The notes: generated by a model from the sequence alone, not told the origin. Counted from the first letter of the stretch, positions 33,317 to 41,828 are shown. The stretch is 64,000 nucleotides of DNA from Methylococcaceae bacterium UBA6146 (GCA_002422395.1 DIUY01000002.1:1-64000), one strand, 5' to 3'. Numbers and translations are program-made.

Positions 33317-34229
33317 GATTATCGACGCTTTCCGCGCCGCCATGCGCGAAGCGGGCATAGAAACGCCGGACAGCATCCGCGCTGACGGCAAGCTGCACCG
33401 TTTCCATATCGCCGGCCATAAACACGGCTCATTGAACGGGGCATATAAACTGCATTTGGACGGGATCAAACCAGCGGGGTATTTTGAAGATTTTAAAGCC
33501 GGAATCAAAACCAACTGGAAAGCGGACGGGCAGGCCAAGCCCTTGACACAGGCCGAACGCCAGCAAATGGAAGCCCGTAAACGCCAGAGCGCACAACAAC
33601 TGCAAGCCAAACAGCAACAAGCCGCCGCCAGGGCTTTTAAGTTATGGGAACAAGCCAAAGAAATTAAAGGCCGTAACCACCCTTATTTGCTCAGAAAACA
33701 GGTAGATGCCCATCGTTTAAGGCTGCTGCCCGTTTGGTCTAAGCGTATTAAGCAAGATAATGTTTGGATAACCGTCACAGTAAAGGACGTGTTGCTTGTA
33801 CCCTTGGTGGACACTGAGGCGGTCTTTTGGAATGTGCAGGCAATTTTTCCAGAATTTGAGCGGTTGTTAGGCCGTGACAAGGATTTTATAGCGGGAGGGC
33901 ACACGGGTGGCTGCTTTCATGTCATTGGCAAACCAACCACGGAAAGGATTATAGCGGAAGGTTACGCAACGGCGGCAACCCTGCACGAAGCCACCGGCCT
34001 GCAAGCCTATTGCGCCATGAGTGCAGGCAATTTGCTGGCAGTCGCCAAAGCGATACGCCAAGCAAGACCCAACGTGAAGCTGGTCATTTGCGCCGACAAT
34101 GACAGCACACAAGGTAATCCCGGACTGACCGCAGCTAAAGCCGCCGCCCGTGCCGTAGGCGGTTTTTTGGCAATTCCGCCAATAGCGGGGGATTTTAACG
34201 ATTACGCCGCTATGGAGGGCGGCGTATGA
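33300..34229 (+). CDS. Toprim-domain primase-like protein
   Basis: 309 residues from ATG 33300 with GGGAAGGGG upstream; an upstream in-frame start at 33249 would add 17 residues. The N-terminal part (RFHIAGHKHGSLNGAYKLHL, YFEDFKAGIKTNW) resembles the primase N-terminal fold of plasmid TraC-like or phage primases. A Gln/Ala-rich helix spans about 95-125. The Toprim domain at about 215-305 has Glu in IIAEGYATAATLHEATG and the Asp pair in LVICADNDSTQGN. It should synthesise primers for element replication. Confidence 0.88.
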   Translation: MNSTTEIIDAFRAAMREAGIETPDSIRADGKLHRFHIAGHKHGSLNGAYKLHLDGIKPAGYFEDFKAGIKTNWKADGQAKPLTQAERQQMEARKRQSAQQLQAKQQQAAARAFKLWEQAKEIKGRNHPYLLRKQVDAHRLRLLPVWSKRIKQDNVWITVTVKDVLLVPLVDTEAVFWNVQAIFPEFERLLGRDKDFIAGGHTGGCFHVIGKPTTERIIAEGYATAATLHEATGLQAYCAMSAGNLLAVAKAIRQARPNVKLVICADNDSTQGNPGLTAAKAAARAVGGFLAIPPIAGDFNDYAAMEGGV

Positions 34230-35179
34230 CCGACAAACCCACCGACAAAAAAAGTAATATTGTCGCTATTGTAAAATCTGCACAACCTGTCAATCAGGCG
34301 GGCGAACCCGACCGGTTCGCCGATAGGCGAATTGGCCTTTTAGGGATTGAAAATTATCTGCTGGTCAAATACCACCCTGCCCGTGACCAAAGCGGTAAAA
34401 GCAAGGGTAACGAACAGGTGGCCCCGCTTAGGACAGAAATCACGATACCGTTGTTTTTAAACGGTGTGGCACTGATAGAATCCGAAATCGTCACCGATGA
34501 TGGCATTATCGAGAACCGTTATTTTGTCATAATTGGCAAAACCAGCACCGGCAAACTCTTGCCCCCTATTAAAGTTCCGGTGAACCAATTCCCCGCCATG
34601 AATTGGGTTTTTCAATGGGGCAACCGCTTAGTGTATGCCCCAGGCAACGGCAACAAAGACAATGCCCGCGCCGCTATCCAAACGCTAAGCGGTGATGTTG
34701 CCACTTCTTTTGTTTATCGGCATACCGGTTGGCGTGAGTTGGACGGTCGCTGGCATTATTTGACGGGTTCCGGCGCGGTCACTGAAACCATTTTGGATGA
34801 ACAGGTCACCGTTGAGCTTGACTCAGGCCACATGCAACGCTACCGGCTGCCAGCACCACCAGAGGACATCCGCCAAAGTGCCGGTTTTGCCACCGGTTTG
34901 CTTAACCTTGCGCCCAATAACCCAGCCGTGAATGAAGTTTGGCTTGAACCAGAAAAAGCATTCAGCATCGTAAAGCGGCTGAGTGATTCGCAAGGTGAGC
35001 CGTTTTTAATATCAAAAGCCACGCTTTGGCGGCGGCTATTGGAGCGTAACGTCCTAAAATGCGTTGAAAACAATACCAAGACGGGCAAGGCAAGGCCGGA
35101 CGTGAAACGCACTGTTAATGGAATAAGCTACCGGGTGCTGGTTTTTCCGGTGACATTTATCATTGTCGCTGATGTGTAG
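34226..35179 (+). CDS. DUF927 protein lacking the ATPase core (internally deleted)
   Basis: 317 residues, where intact relatives have well over 500. Residues about 25-225 match the N-terminal part of DUF927 (SFVYRHTGWRELDGRWHYLT, then HMQRYRLPAPPE and GLLNLAPNNPAVNEV). In relatives this leads directly into the P-loop domain. Here it passes to a C-terminal winged region (FLISKATLWRRLLERNVLK, VKRTVNGISYRVLVFP). No Walker A or B is present, so helicase activity is unlikely. The reading frame is intact, so the protein may still bind DNA or partners. Confidence 0.8.
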   Translation: MTDKPTDKKSNIVAIVKSAQPVNQAGEPDRFADRRIGLLGIENYLLVKYHPARDQSGKSKGNEQVAPLRTEITIPLFLNGVALIESEIVTDDGIIENRYFVIIGKTSTGKLLPPIKVPVNQFPAMNWVFQWGNRLVYAPGNGNKDNARAAIQTLSGDVATSFVYRHTGWRELDGRWHYLTGSGAVTETILDEQVTVELDSGHMQRYRLPAPPEDIRQSAGFATGLLNLAPNNPAVNEVWLEPEKAFSIVKRLSDSQGEPFLISKATLWRRLLERNVLKCVENNTKTGKARPDVKRTVNGISYRVLVFPVTFIIVADV

Positions 35180-35186
35180 GGTTGGA

Positions 35187-35570
35187 ATGGACAGAAATAA
35201 CCTAGACCGTTTGGAAACCGCACTGGATTACGGCGCACCGATACCCCCAGATATTAGGGATTGGCTGTTATCCGGCTTGAACCAATTTAAAAACGGCGAA
35301 TGCAAAACATTATGCCGCGCCTTGGGGTTACGTGCGCCGGGTGTTTCATCCCTTAACACCCGCCGTAAACTGGAACGGCGCAATGACGTGATTCGAGAAA
35401 TAGCTAGGCAATATCCAGGCACGACTTGGGAAAAAGCAGTTGTTATTGCTGACCGGATACACCGTTATCCTTATATTGGCGAAGAAAAGCCGCTCTATGC
35501 TGTTTTGTTTGGTTTGGGCGGTAAAGTGCCAACGGATAAGACTGGCATTTATAAGATACTGGAGAAATGA
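35187..35570 (+). CDS. Hypothetical element protein
   Basis: 127 residues from ATG 35187. Charged and helical: DYGAPIPPDIRDWLLSGLNQ, CRALGLRAPGVSSLNTRRKL and KAVVIADRIHRYPYIG. No family recognised. It links the replication genes to the capsid gene and shares the transcript with both. Confidence 0.6.
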   Translation: MDRNNLDRLETALDYGAPIPPDIRDWLLSGLNQFKNGECKTLCRALGLRAPGVSSLNTRRKLERRNDVIREIARQYPGTTWEKAVVIADRIHRYPYIGEEKPLYAVLFGLGGKVPTDKTGIYKILEK

Positions 35571-35641
35571 ATCAACCAAGCCGTTTTTATTCAGCTTAGG
35601 GCATATAGACTGGCGTTATTGCAAATTTTAACTCCAGAACA

Positions 35642-37483
35642 ATGACCGTCACCCGCACCTGCCCAGCAACCTTTGAGCGCAAACAGGCCAACACGGAAAC
35701 GTTGACCGTACCCGCCGTGCTATCGACCGAAATGCCTGTAAAACGTGGCGATTTTGTTGAAATACTGCAACACAAACTAGGTTCAGTCGATTTTAGCCGT
35801 TTCCCCTTGCCCTTAATCGAAGCCCACCAAAGCGACCGCGTGAATGTCGGCATTGTTGAGCATCCGCGTATTGAAGACGGCAAGCTCCGCGCCGTCATCC
35901 GCTTTGGCACATCGCAACGGGCGCGTGAATTGTTCGACGACATCCAAAATGGCATCGTCCGCAATTTTTCCATCGGTTATGAATGGTTAGCCCACACCGA
36001 ACATGTGCAAGGCGGTGAAACCACCGTTACCGTCACGCAATTCAAACCCTATGAAGTATCCATCGTATCTATCCACGCCGACCCTAACGCGGGCTTTTTT
36101 AGAGGAAAAACCATGACCACACAAACTACAGAATCCACGCAAACCACTGACACCAAGGGCAATAATGATTCGCAGGATAGCAATATTGATATGAACGACA
36201 AACAAATGCAACGGGCTATGGAAGCCGAACGCGGGCGGGCGCGTGACATACGTAATTTTGGCCTGCAATCACGGACTGATGAAGCAACAATTAATAGCCT
36301 TATCGAGCGCGGCATATCAACCCAAGAAGCCAGAAACATCATGATTGACCAATGGGCGGCTAAGATAGATAGCGAAACCAGCCGATGCGACACTAGCGAT
36401 ATTTCATTTGGCGGTTATGGCCAGCGCCATGTCCATGAAGCAATTATTGACGGGCTATTAATCCGTTCCGGCATTAAGCTGGAGAAGCCTCATCCGGCTG
36501 CACAAGATTTTTCAAGCTCGTCAATCCATGAAATCAGCCGGATATTGTTAAGGGATAGGGGAGACCATAACAGCTCAGGAACTCCAGCGGTGTTAATAAA
36601 ACGCGCCATGAGCCACAGCGACTTGCCTTATATTTTGGAAAATGTCGCTAACAAATCACTGGTTATGGGATTTGAATTAGTTGAACAGAATCATGATAAG
36701 TTCGTTAATTTTGTTGATATACAAGATTTTAAAATGCAATCCAGGGTGGCATTGTCCGCTTTTGAGACACTTACCGAAGTCCAAGAGTTAGGGGAAGTCC
36801 GATTTTCTGGCCTGACAGACAATAAAGAATCGTACAAGATCGCCACTTACCAAAGGGCGATTGCCTTTAGCCGTCAAGCGTTAATCAATGATGACTTAAG
36901 CGCGTTGACCGACACGCCAAAAAAACTGGGGGCTGCCGCCCGTAGAACTGAAGCGGATTTGGTGTTTTCAATTTTTAACAACAACCCACTGATGGCGGAT
37001 AATGCGCCGTTATTCGAGGCCAGTAGAGAAAACTTATTAACTGGCTCATCAAGCGCTTTAGATGCTACAGCATTGGCGAAGGCCGTTATTGTGTTACGCA
37101 AGGCGCGTGACATTTCCGGCGTCGCTTATTTGGGTGTCCGTCCACGTTGGTTGCTGGTGCCGCCAGAACTGGAAATTACCGCGTTGCAATTGCTTGCAAC
37201 GCTCACCAATACTACGGCTTCCGCGTCTGCTATCCCAAACAGCGACATGGCACGAATCGAAGTGATCGTAGAGCCGCGATTGGATAGCCCGACTGCATGG
37301 TTTTTATTGGGCAGTAATATTGAAACCATCGAAGTCGGCAGGTTATCCCAAGCGGGCGGCGGTGGAATCAGTTTTGAAACCGAAAAAGATTTTATGACCG
37401 ATGCCTACAATATGAAAGTCAGGCTGGATGCAGGAGCGAAGGCATTAACGCCAAAAGGCATGGTTAAATCGTCCGGCGCTTAA
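35642..37483 (+). CDS. Prohead protease / major capsid protein fusion
   Basis: 613 residues. Residues 1-155 are a prohead protease of the S78/HK97 type: His62 in LIEAHQSD, Ser110 in RNFSIGYEW, and Glu138 in FKPYEVSIVSI fit the catalytic triad. Residues about 158-190 are a Thr/Gln/Asp/Asn linker. Residues about 200-613 form the shell protein (KIATYQRAIAFSRQALINDD, AYLGVRPRWLLVPPELE, AWFLLGSNIETIEV, SFETEKDFMTDAYNMKVRLD), typical of capsid proteins related to phage Mu-like or HK97-fold shells. The protease would release the shell protein during maturation. It is the only structural gene in the element. Confidence 0.92.
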   Translation: MTVTRTCPATFERKQANTETLTVPAVLSTEMPVKRGDFVEILQHKLGSVDFSRFPLPLIEAHQSDRVNVGIVEHPRIEDGKLRAVIRFGTSQRARELFDDIQNGIVRNFSIGYEWLAHTEHVQGGETTVTVTQFKPYEVSIVSIHADPNAGFFRGKTMTTQTTESTQTTDTKGNNDSQDSNIDMNDKQMQRAMEAERGRARDIRNFGLQSRTDEATINSLIERGISTQEARNIMIDQWAAKIDSETSRCDTSDISFGGYGQRHVHEAIIDGLLIRSGIKLEKPHPAAQDFSSSSIHEISRILLRDRGDHNSSGTPAVLIKRAMSHSDLPYILENVANKSLVMGFELVEQNHDKFVNFVDIQDFKMQSRVALSAFETLTEVQELGEVRFSGLTDNKESYKIATYQRAIAFSRQALINDDLSALTDTPKKLGAAARRTEADLVFSIFNNNPLMADNAPLFEASRENLLTGSSSALDATALAKAVIVLRKARDISGVAYLGVRPRWLLVPPELEITALQLLATLTNTTASASAIPNSDMARIEVIVEPRLDSPTAWFLLGSNIETIEVGRLSQAGGGGISFETEKDFMTDAYNMKVRLDAGAKALTPKGMVKSSGA

Positions 37484-37498
37484 CAATAGGGTGGCATT

Positions 37499-37714
37499 AT
37501 GTTGATTGCTAAAACTGAAGATCAAGCCGAACATTTTAAAACTGCTTTAGAATCTGAAGGCTATGAACCTGTTATTGTCCTTGACCAAAATATTTTTGCG
37601 GTATGCCGCGACATCATCGAAGCATACAAATTTATCGCCCTTTCTGCACCCAGGTCAAAAAGGCCGCCACCTACCACTGACAATAAAGAACTTTTTGGGG
37701 CTAAAATGAAATAG
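37499..37714 (+). CDS. Small hypothetical element protein
   Basis: 71 residues, starting 15 bp after the capsid gene. It begins MLIAKTEDQAEHFKTALESE and ends in a basic, Pro-rich tail (SAPRSKRPPPTTDNKELF). Position directly after the capsid gene suggests a head-related accessory such as a decoration or connector factor; there is no sequence proof. Confidence 0.6.
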   Translation: MLIAKTEDQAEHFKTALESEGYEPVIVLDQNIFAVCRDIIEAYKFIALSAPRSKRPPPTTDNKELFGAKMK

Positions 37715-37767
37715 TGACCCTCAAGTGAGGCATTGGCCAAGCCAATAGCAAAATTGGCCAACATTAA

Positions 37768-37790
37768 AACCGGCGCTGCCGGTTTTTTTG
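37768..37790 (+). terminator. Terminator after the capsid operon
   Basis: AACCGGC-GCT-GCCGGTT followed by TTTTTG. A clear intrinsic terminator 54 bp after the last gene. Confidence 0.93.
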
Positions 37791-37806
37791 TGCCCACTTT
37801 CCAAGT

Positions 37807-37919
37807 TTGGGGAGCAGCTCCCCAAAATAACAAGTAATTCCCCAAAAAAATATCCCTCTTGGGGAGCATCAAAGCCTTGTAATTCGCAGGCTACAGCGTT
37901 ATCTCCCCAAACTCCCCAA
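37807..37919. repeat. TTGGGGAG iteron array, right
   Basis: Exact copies at 37807 and 37859, inverted copies CTCCCCAA at 37818, 37903 and 37912, and a variant TTCCCCAA at 37838. The last pair with its flanks (37901-37920) is the exact reverse complement of the first pair of the left array. It lies between the capsid operon terminator and the right att repeat. Confidence 0.85.
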
Positions 37920-37980
37920 GCTTTACGGATACACACACAATCTATTTTGATTTAGCTAAATAAGCCAGATAAAAAACCGG

Positions 37981-38009
37981 CCTATAGTTTCTTATTTAGA
38001 AACTATAGG
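37981..38009. repeat. Perfect 12-bp inverted repeat
   Basis: CCTATAGTTTCT and AGAAACTATAGG around TATTT. There is no T-run, so it is a possible binding site or extruded hairpin beside the iteron array. Confidence 0.75.
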
Positions 38010-38025
38010 CATAGTAAAAAATTAG

Positions 38026-38113
38026 TTTTATTACTGAACATCGATGAAAAACGGCTATCTGTATCAAACTTGTTATATTTTTACCAAATTTTGTTCAGTG
38101 TTCAGTAATAAAA
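38026..38113. repeat. 15-bp inverted repeat with 58-bp spacer
   Basis: TTTTATTACTGAACA (38026-38040) and TGTTCAGTAATAAAA (38099-38113). The right arm is preceded by another GTTCAGT in tandem. The related TGTTCAGTAA ends the gene at 31963. Could be a regulator site or the ends of a lost small insertion. Confidence 0.6.
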
Positions 38114-38290
38114 TCAATGACTTACTACACAAAAAGCGCGTACTCTTGCTACCCTCATTATGAGTTATAGGGAAGAACCTAGGCACTGGCGCTACTATTA
38201 GTTAACAATCGGGCGGATAATAATATATTCGCTTTGGGTGCGGGATTGGAATATTTAAAATGGTCCGAACTAGGGGCAATATTGCGCTTG

Positions 38291-38311
38291 TGGCGGTATT
38301 TTTGGCGGTAT
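38291..38311. promoter_or_regulatory. Candidate integrase arm sites (right end)
   Basis: Two TGGCGGTAT copies 12 bases apart, 69 bp before the right repeat, complementary to the sites at the integrase start. Confidence 0.5.
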
Positions 38312-38379
38312 ATTTTAAAGTGGAAAAGAAGGAATCCTTTTATATCAAGTGTTGGAAGGCGGCATTGTATAGAGCCTCG

Positions 38380-38472
38380 GGCTCAATAAGAGCCAATGAA
38401 GTACAAAAACCCGCAAGCTATCTGGCTTGGCGGGTTTTTTATTGCTCAACGAAGTGCAACGAGGATTATTGA
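38380..38472. repeat. Right 93-bp direct repeat (attR)
   Basis: Identical to 29565-29657, including the duplicated tRNA terminator. The upstream bases GCCTCGG copy a part of the tRNA-Arg 3' end, which may show the older crossover region. Confidence 0.9.
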
Positions 38473-38951
38473 TGCCCACTCTGGCGCATCTCAACCCAAA
38501 ATTTCAGGCTGTCGTCAATGTGTAACTTCTATATAGCTGATGTGGTTACACTCACTTGGGTGCGAGATAAGCGGGTGATGGGGTTGCGCTTACCCTCCAT
38601 TTGTCCCGAACCCAGATTAAGTCAGCATCGACTCGGTATCAGCGACTTTTCCAGTTGGGCGAAAAAAGAAAGCCCCAATACCTTGATAAGATATTGGGGC
38701 TTAAGGAGAAAAATCAGCCGATAACAAAGGGGGGAAGCTCGACTGATTTGAACGCCGTCGAAGGCGAACAGCTATGGGACTTTAGCATAATTAGAAAGTT
38801 CAAAAATATGTTTAATGGAAGGCCTGTTAATAATGCCATTTTCTTAGGGGGACTTGTGCAGGTATTTATGCCGTGAAGCTGGAGGGGGTATTATCTCCAT
38901 TCGGACACACTACACTCATAACCCTTTTTGTTGCCAATTCTGTTTTTTTCA
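38473..38951. other. 479-bp region after the element with one hairpin
   Basis: No convincing gene. AAGCCCCAATA/TATTGGGGCTT (38670-38702) is a strong 11-bp stem with loop CCTTGATAAGA, probably a terminator or REP. A 91-codon frame from 38601 reads across this hairpin and has no recognisable family or ribosome site, so it is not called. Confidence 0.5.
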
Positions 38952-39299
38952 CTAAATATGGGGAATGAGTTTTTCGGCTGTCCGTTTTAATTCCAAACAA
39001 ATGAGCTCAAGCTCTTCATGGGTTTTAGTGATAACGGTTAAAACGGCTTCTTTCCCTACATGGGTCATTAAAATATGGCCATATGAACCTTTAACCATTA
39101 TTTGTTCCACAACTCCGCCGACAAGGTCTTGGATGCTCCGGGCGCTTGTCGAGTATAGTGCGGCGCTAATGGCGCCGATACTATCTTCATCCATATCGTG
39201 TGGCAAAGCGGCCGCCATAACTACACCGTCTTTTGATATGATGGCCGATGCCTTAATAGTGGCGGATTGTTGGTTTAGTTCTAAAAGTAAAGAGTGCAT
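38952..39299 (-). CDS. Roadblock/LC7-domain protein
   Basis: 115 residues from ATG 39299 with AAGGGAAA upstream. The fold is recognisable from IKASAIISKDGVVMAAALPH, ISAALYSTSARSIQDL and GHILMTHVGKEAVLTVITK. Bacterial roadblock proteins often act with small Ras-like GTPases (MglA) or as scaffolds; no GTPase gene is near. It starts 20 bp after the protoglobin gene, so the two form a two-gene operon. Confidence 0.9.
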   Translation of the reverse strand: MHSLLLELNQQSATIKASAIISKDGVVMAAALPHDMDEDSIGAISAALYSTSARSIQDLVGGVVEQIMVKGSYGHILMTHVGKEAVLTVITKTHEELELICLELKRTAEKLIPHI

Positions 39300-39318
39300 A
39301 ATGGAATTTCCCTTGGGT

Positions 39319-39885
39319 TTAATGGTAAGCGTTGGCAAGGTTGGTAAAGAGAGTTCTGCTCATACCCGAAATAGTAAGGAATCTTTCGAGCTCTTCGGCA
39401 ATAGTGGATTCACGATAACATCGTTCCATCTTCATTAACATTAACATTAAGGATAACGCGCTAACGGCATCAATAGCACGTAATATTTTTGCGCATTTAG
39501 CCGGGTCATCGTCAAAAACTTTAAAGACAAGGCGGGTGAATTCATCATTGAGTAATGCCATGGCTCCCACCATAAACTCAACAGGCAGGCTGATTTTAAA
39601 ATGCGTCTCGCCTACCTTATACATGTTTTGGGCAAATTCAGCGTCAATATTTCTAGTAAATAAGCTGGTTAGCCAGTTTAGATGCGTGTTTTTTAGTTTG
39701 TCAATGCGCCCATCCAGATATTTGGCCGCACTAGGTATGGTGTTTAAGTGGGTGTAAAAAGAGTTTGTGACAGTTTGTAAGTGGGGGGTTATCTCCGGTG
39801 CAATTTCTTTTAGATAGGCCTCCAATTCTGGGGTTAAACCGGAAAAATCTTTAGCATACTTAATAAGTTTATCGGGATCAGTCAT
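39319..39885 (-). CDS. Protoglobin / globin-coupled-sensor domain protein
   Basis: 188 residues consisting of one globin domain without an output domain. VGETHFKISLPVEFMVGA contains the likely proximal heme ligand His95 in the pattern of globin-coupled sensors. The N-terminal DFSGLTPELEAYLKEIAPEI is typical. It probably binds O2, NO or CO through heme. Signal output might pass to the roadblock protein encoded next; that link is inferred from operon structure only. Confidence 0.88.
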   Translation of the reverse strand: MTDPDKLIKYAKDFSGLTPELEAYLKEIAPEITPHLQTVTNSFYTHLNTIPSAAKYLDGRIDKLKNTHLNWLTSLFTRNIDAEFAQNMYKVGETHFKISLPVEFMVGAMALLNDEFTRLVFKVFDDDPAKCAKILRAIDAVSALSLMLMLMKMERCYRESTIAEELERFLTISGMSRTLFTNLANAYH

Positions 39886-40415
39886 TTCAGTAACCGTGAT
39901 AAGGGCAGCGTTGCTTTGGAAAAAGTATAGTCATAATTTTATTTTTCATTTTATATTTACAAGCTTAATCACACAAAATAATAAAGGTTTTTAATCCGTG
40001 CCGATATATTTTAGTGTGTGGCGGGTCAAAATAAATGAGGCTTAAGGATCAAGCGGGCTTTTAACGGTATGAAACGATGTTAATGTGACTTTTGCCATAG
40101 GCGAAACGATATGATTAGATTCGATTATCGATTTATTACATAAGTCGAGATAGGGCATAAATCCTTACGGAAAAGTTGCAAAACAATTTCCCGGGGGCTA
40201 AAGGCGAATATAGGCTATAAACAAGGGTTAATGGTAAACATTCAAATGTTAAAGTGACAGCAGAGTCAAAAAACGTATTTTTTAATTCCAAAATATCATC
40301 ACCATTTTTACCACCACCTAAACAAAAAAACAAAGCTGACGACAGAAAGTAGGTTTTTTGTTGGTGGCTAAAAAGTTAAGGGCATTTTTAAAATAAAAGA
40401 AGGTTGGGCAAACAC
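39886..40415. other. 530-bp divergent intergenic region
   Basis: Between the protoglobin gene and hemF. AT-rich, with the promoters of both directions expected; a 65-codon minus frame at 40136-40333 has no ribosome site or family and is not called. Confidence 0.45.
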
Positions 40416-41330
40416 ATGAAAAACGATGACATCACCAAAATAAAAAATTACCTGCTTAATCTTCAGGATCAAATTTGCGCCGCTTTAGAGGCCGAAGAGC
40501 CTGAGTTGCGGTTTATTGAAGACATATGGGAACGTGCTGAAGGCGGCGGCGGGCGAACCCGTGTATTGGCTGATGGCCAGGTGATTGAGCAGGGCGGCGT
40601 TAATTTTTCCTCGGTGTCGGGCGTGAGCTTGCCGCCTTCTGCTACGGCTAAAAGGCCAGAAATCGCCAATCGGCAATTCCATGCGATGGGTGTGTCTTTA
40701 GTTATCCATCCTAGAAACCCCTACGTCCCCACGTCACATGCCAATGTGCGTTTTTTAATTGCCGAAAAACCTGGTGAGTCGGCAGTTTGGTGGTTTGGTG
40801 GCGGGTTTGATTTAACCCCGTTTTATCCTTTTCAAGAGGATGTGGTGCATTGGCACGAAACCGCGCGGAGCGCTTGTGAGCCTTTTGGGGAAGCCGTTTA
40901 TCCAGCTTATAAGAAATGGTGTGACGAGTATTTTTTCCTTGCCCACCGCAATGAAACCCGTGGCGTTGGAGGCTTGTTTTTTGATGACTTGAATGGCTGG
41001 GAGTTTGATAAATGTTTTGAATTTATGCAAAGCGTCGGCAACCACTATACAAAGGCTTATTTGCCGATAATGCAAAAACGCAAGGACACCCCGTACAGTG
41101 ATAGGGAACGCGAGTTCCAACTTTATCGGCGTGGACGTTATGTTGAATTTAATCTAGTTTATGATCGTGGCACTTTGTTTGGTCTGCAATCAGGCGGCAG
41201 GACGGAATCGATTCTGATGTCCATGCCGCCGGTCGCCCATTGGAAATACAACTGGCGGCCAGAATTCGGCACACCGGAAGCGATGTTGTATGAACGTTAT
41301 TTAAAACCGCAAAACTGGCTAGATATTTAA
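40416..41330 (+). CDS. hemF: Oxygen-dependent coproporphyrinogen III oxidase
   Basis: 304 residues from ATG 40416 with AGAAGG upstream; a TTG 12 bases earlier is less likely. It converts coproporphyrinogen III to protoporphyrinogen IX using O2. Signatures include VNFSSVSG, RQFHAMGVSLVIHPRNP, WWFGGGFDLTPFYP, RGVGGLFFDD and YVEFNLVYDRGTLFGL. Stands next to a heme-sensor operon and far from the hemC operon. Confidence 0.97.
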   Translation: MKNDDITKIKNYLLNLQDQICAALEAEEPELRFIEDIWERAEGGGGRTRVLADGQVIEQGGVNFSSVSGVSLPPSATAKRPEIANRQFHAMGVSLVIHPRNPYVPTSHANVRFLIAEKPGESAVWWFGGGFDLTPFYPFQEDVVHWHETARSACEPFGEAVYPAYKKWCDEYFFLAHRNETRGVGGLFFDDLNGWEFDKCFEFMQSVGNHYTKAYLPIMQKRKDTPYSDREREFQLYRRGRYVEFNLVYDRGTLFGLQSGGRTESILMSMPPVAHWKYNWRPEFGTPEAMLYERYLKPQNWLDI

Positions 41331-41348
41331 GCGCGGCGGGCGAGGCTA

Positions 41349-41828
41349 ATGTTTTTTGTTTTGGCCAGCCAATTTTTGCTGGGCTTGCTGTATGCCAATG
41401 CAGGGGAGTGGCTGATGCACAAATATATCCTGCATGGGTTGGGAAAGCGCCCAAGCGGTTTCTGGGCGTATCACTTACATGAGCATCATGTTGTTTGCGC
41501 CCAAAATATGATGCTGGACTTAGGATACAAAACAATAGACCTTATGGCATGGAATACGCAAACCAAGGAATTGTTAGTCTTAACGGCTATTGTCGTGCTG
41601 CATGCGCCACTGTTTTTGCCATTGCCCTTATTTACCTGCACGGTTTATGGGTCTCTGGCAACGTATTATTACAAGCATCGCAAAGCCCATCTTGACCCCG
41701 TCTGGGCGAGACAGCATTTACGCTGGCATTATGACCATCATTTGGGGGATTGCACAGCTAACTGGTGTGTCACTTGGCCTTGGTTTGATCATTTATTAGG
41801 CACACGTGTAAAAAGCAAACTGCCATAA
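41349..41828 (+). CDS. Fatty acid hydroxylase / sterol desaturase superfamily protein
   Basis: 159 residues with three to four helices and the His clusters HKYILH, HEHHV, HRKAH and WHYDHHLGD that bind a di-iron centre. Short for a sterol desaturase and closer in size to beta-carotene-hydroxylase-like or small fatty-acid hydroxylases. It follows hemF by 18 bp and is likely co-transcribed. Substrate unknown. Confidence 0.87.
   Translation: MFFVLASQFLLGLLYANAGEWLMHKYILHGLGKRPSGFWAYHLHEHHVVCAQNMMLDLGYKTIDLMAWNTQTKELLVLTAIVVLHAPLFLPLPLFTCTVYGSLATYYYKHRKAHLDPVWARQHLRWHYDHHLGDCTANWCVTWPWFDHLLGTRVKSKLP

Larger units (their letters stand above)
29565..38472. mobile_element. 8.9-kb satellite-like integrated element at tRNA-Arg
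   Basis: Bounded by perfect 93-bp direct repeats. It encodes an integrase at one end, an AlpA-like regulator, a Toprim primase, a DUF927 protein and a prohead protease/major capsid fusion, plus small unknown genes, nearly all on the plus strand with overlapping ends. I find no portal, terminase, tail, lysis or conjugation genes. The gene order resembles P4-like and PICI-like satellites, which need a helper phage. The capsid gene sets it apart from P4, which has none. It may be decaying, since the DUF927 protein lacks its ATPase core. Confidence 0.85.

Noticed and set aside
36049..36393. 114-codon minus frame inside the capsid gene
   Set aside because: Antisense shadow of a well-supported coding sequence.
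38601..38876. 91-codon frame after the integrated element
   Set aside because: Reads through a strong hairpin, lacks a ribosome site and has no known features.
40136..40333. 65-codon minus frame upstream of hemF
   Set aside because: No ribosome site and composition like intergenic DNA.
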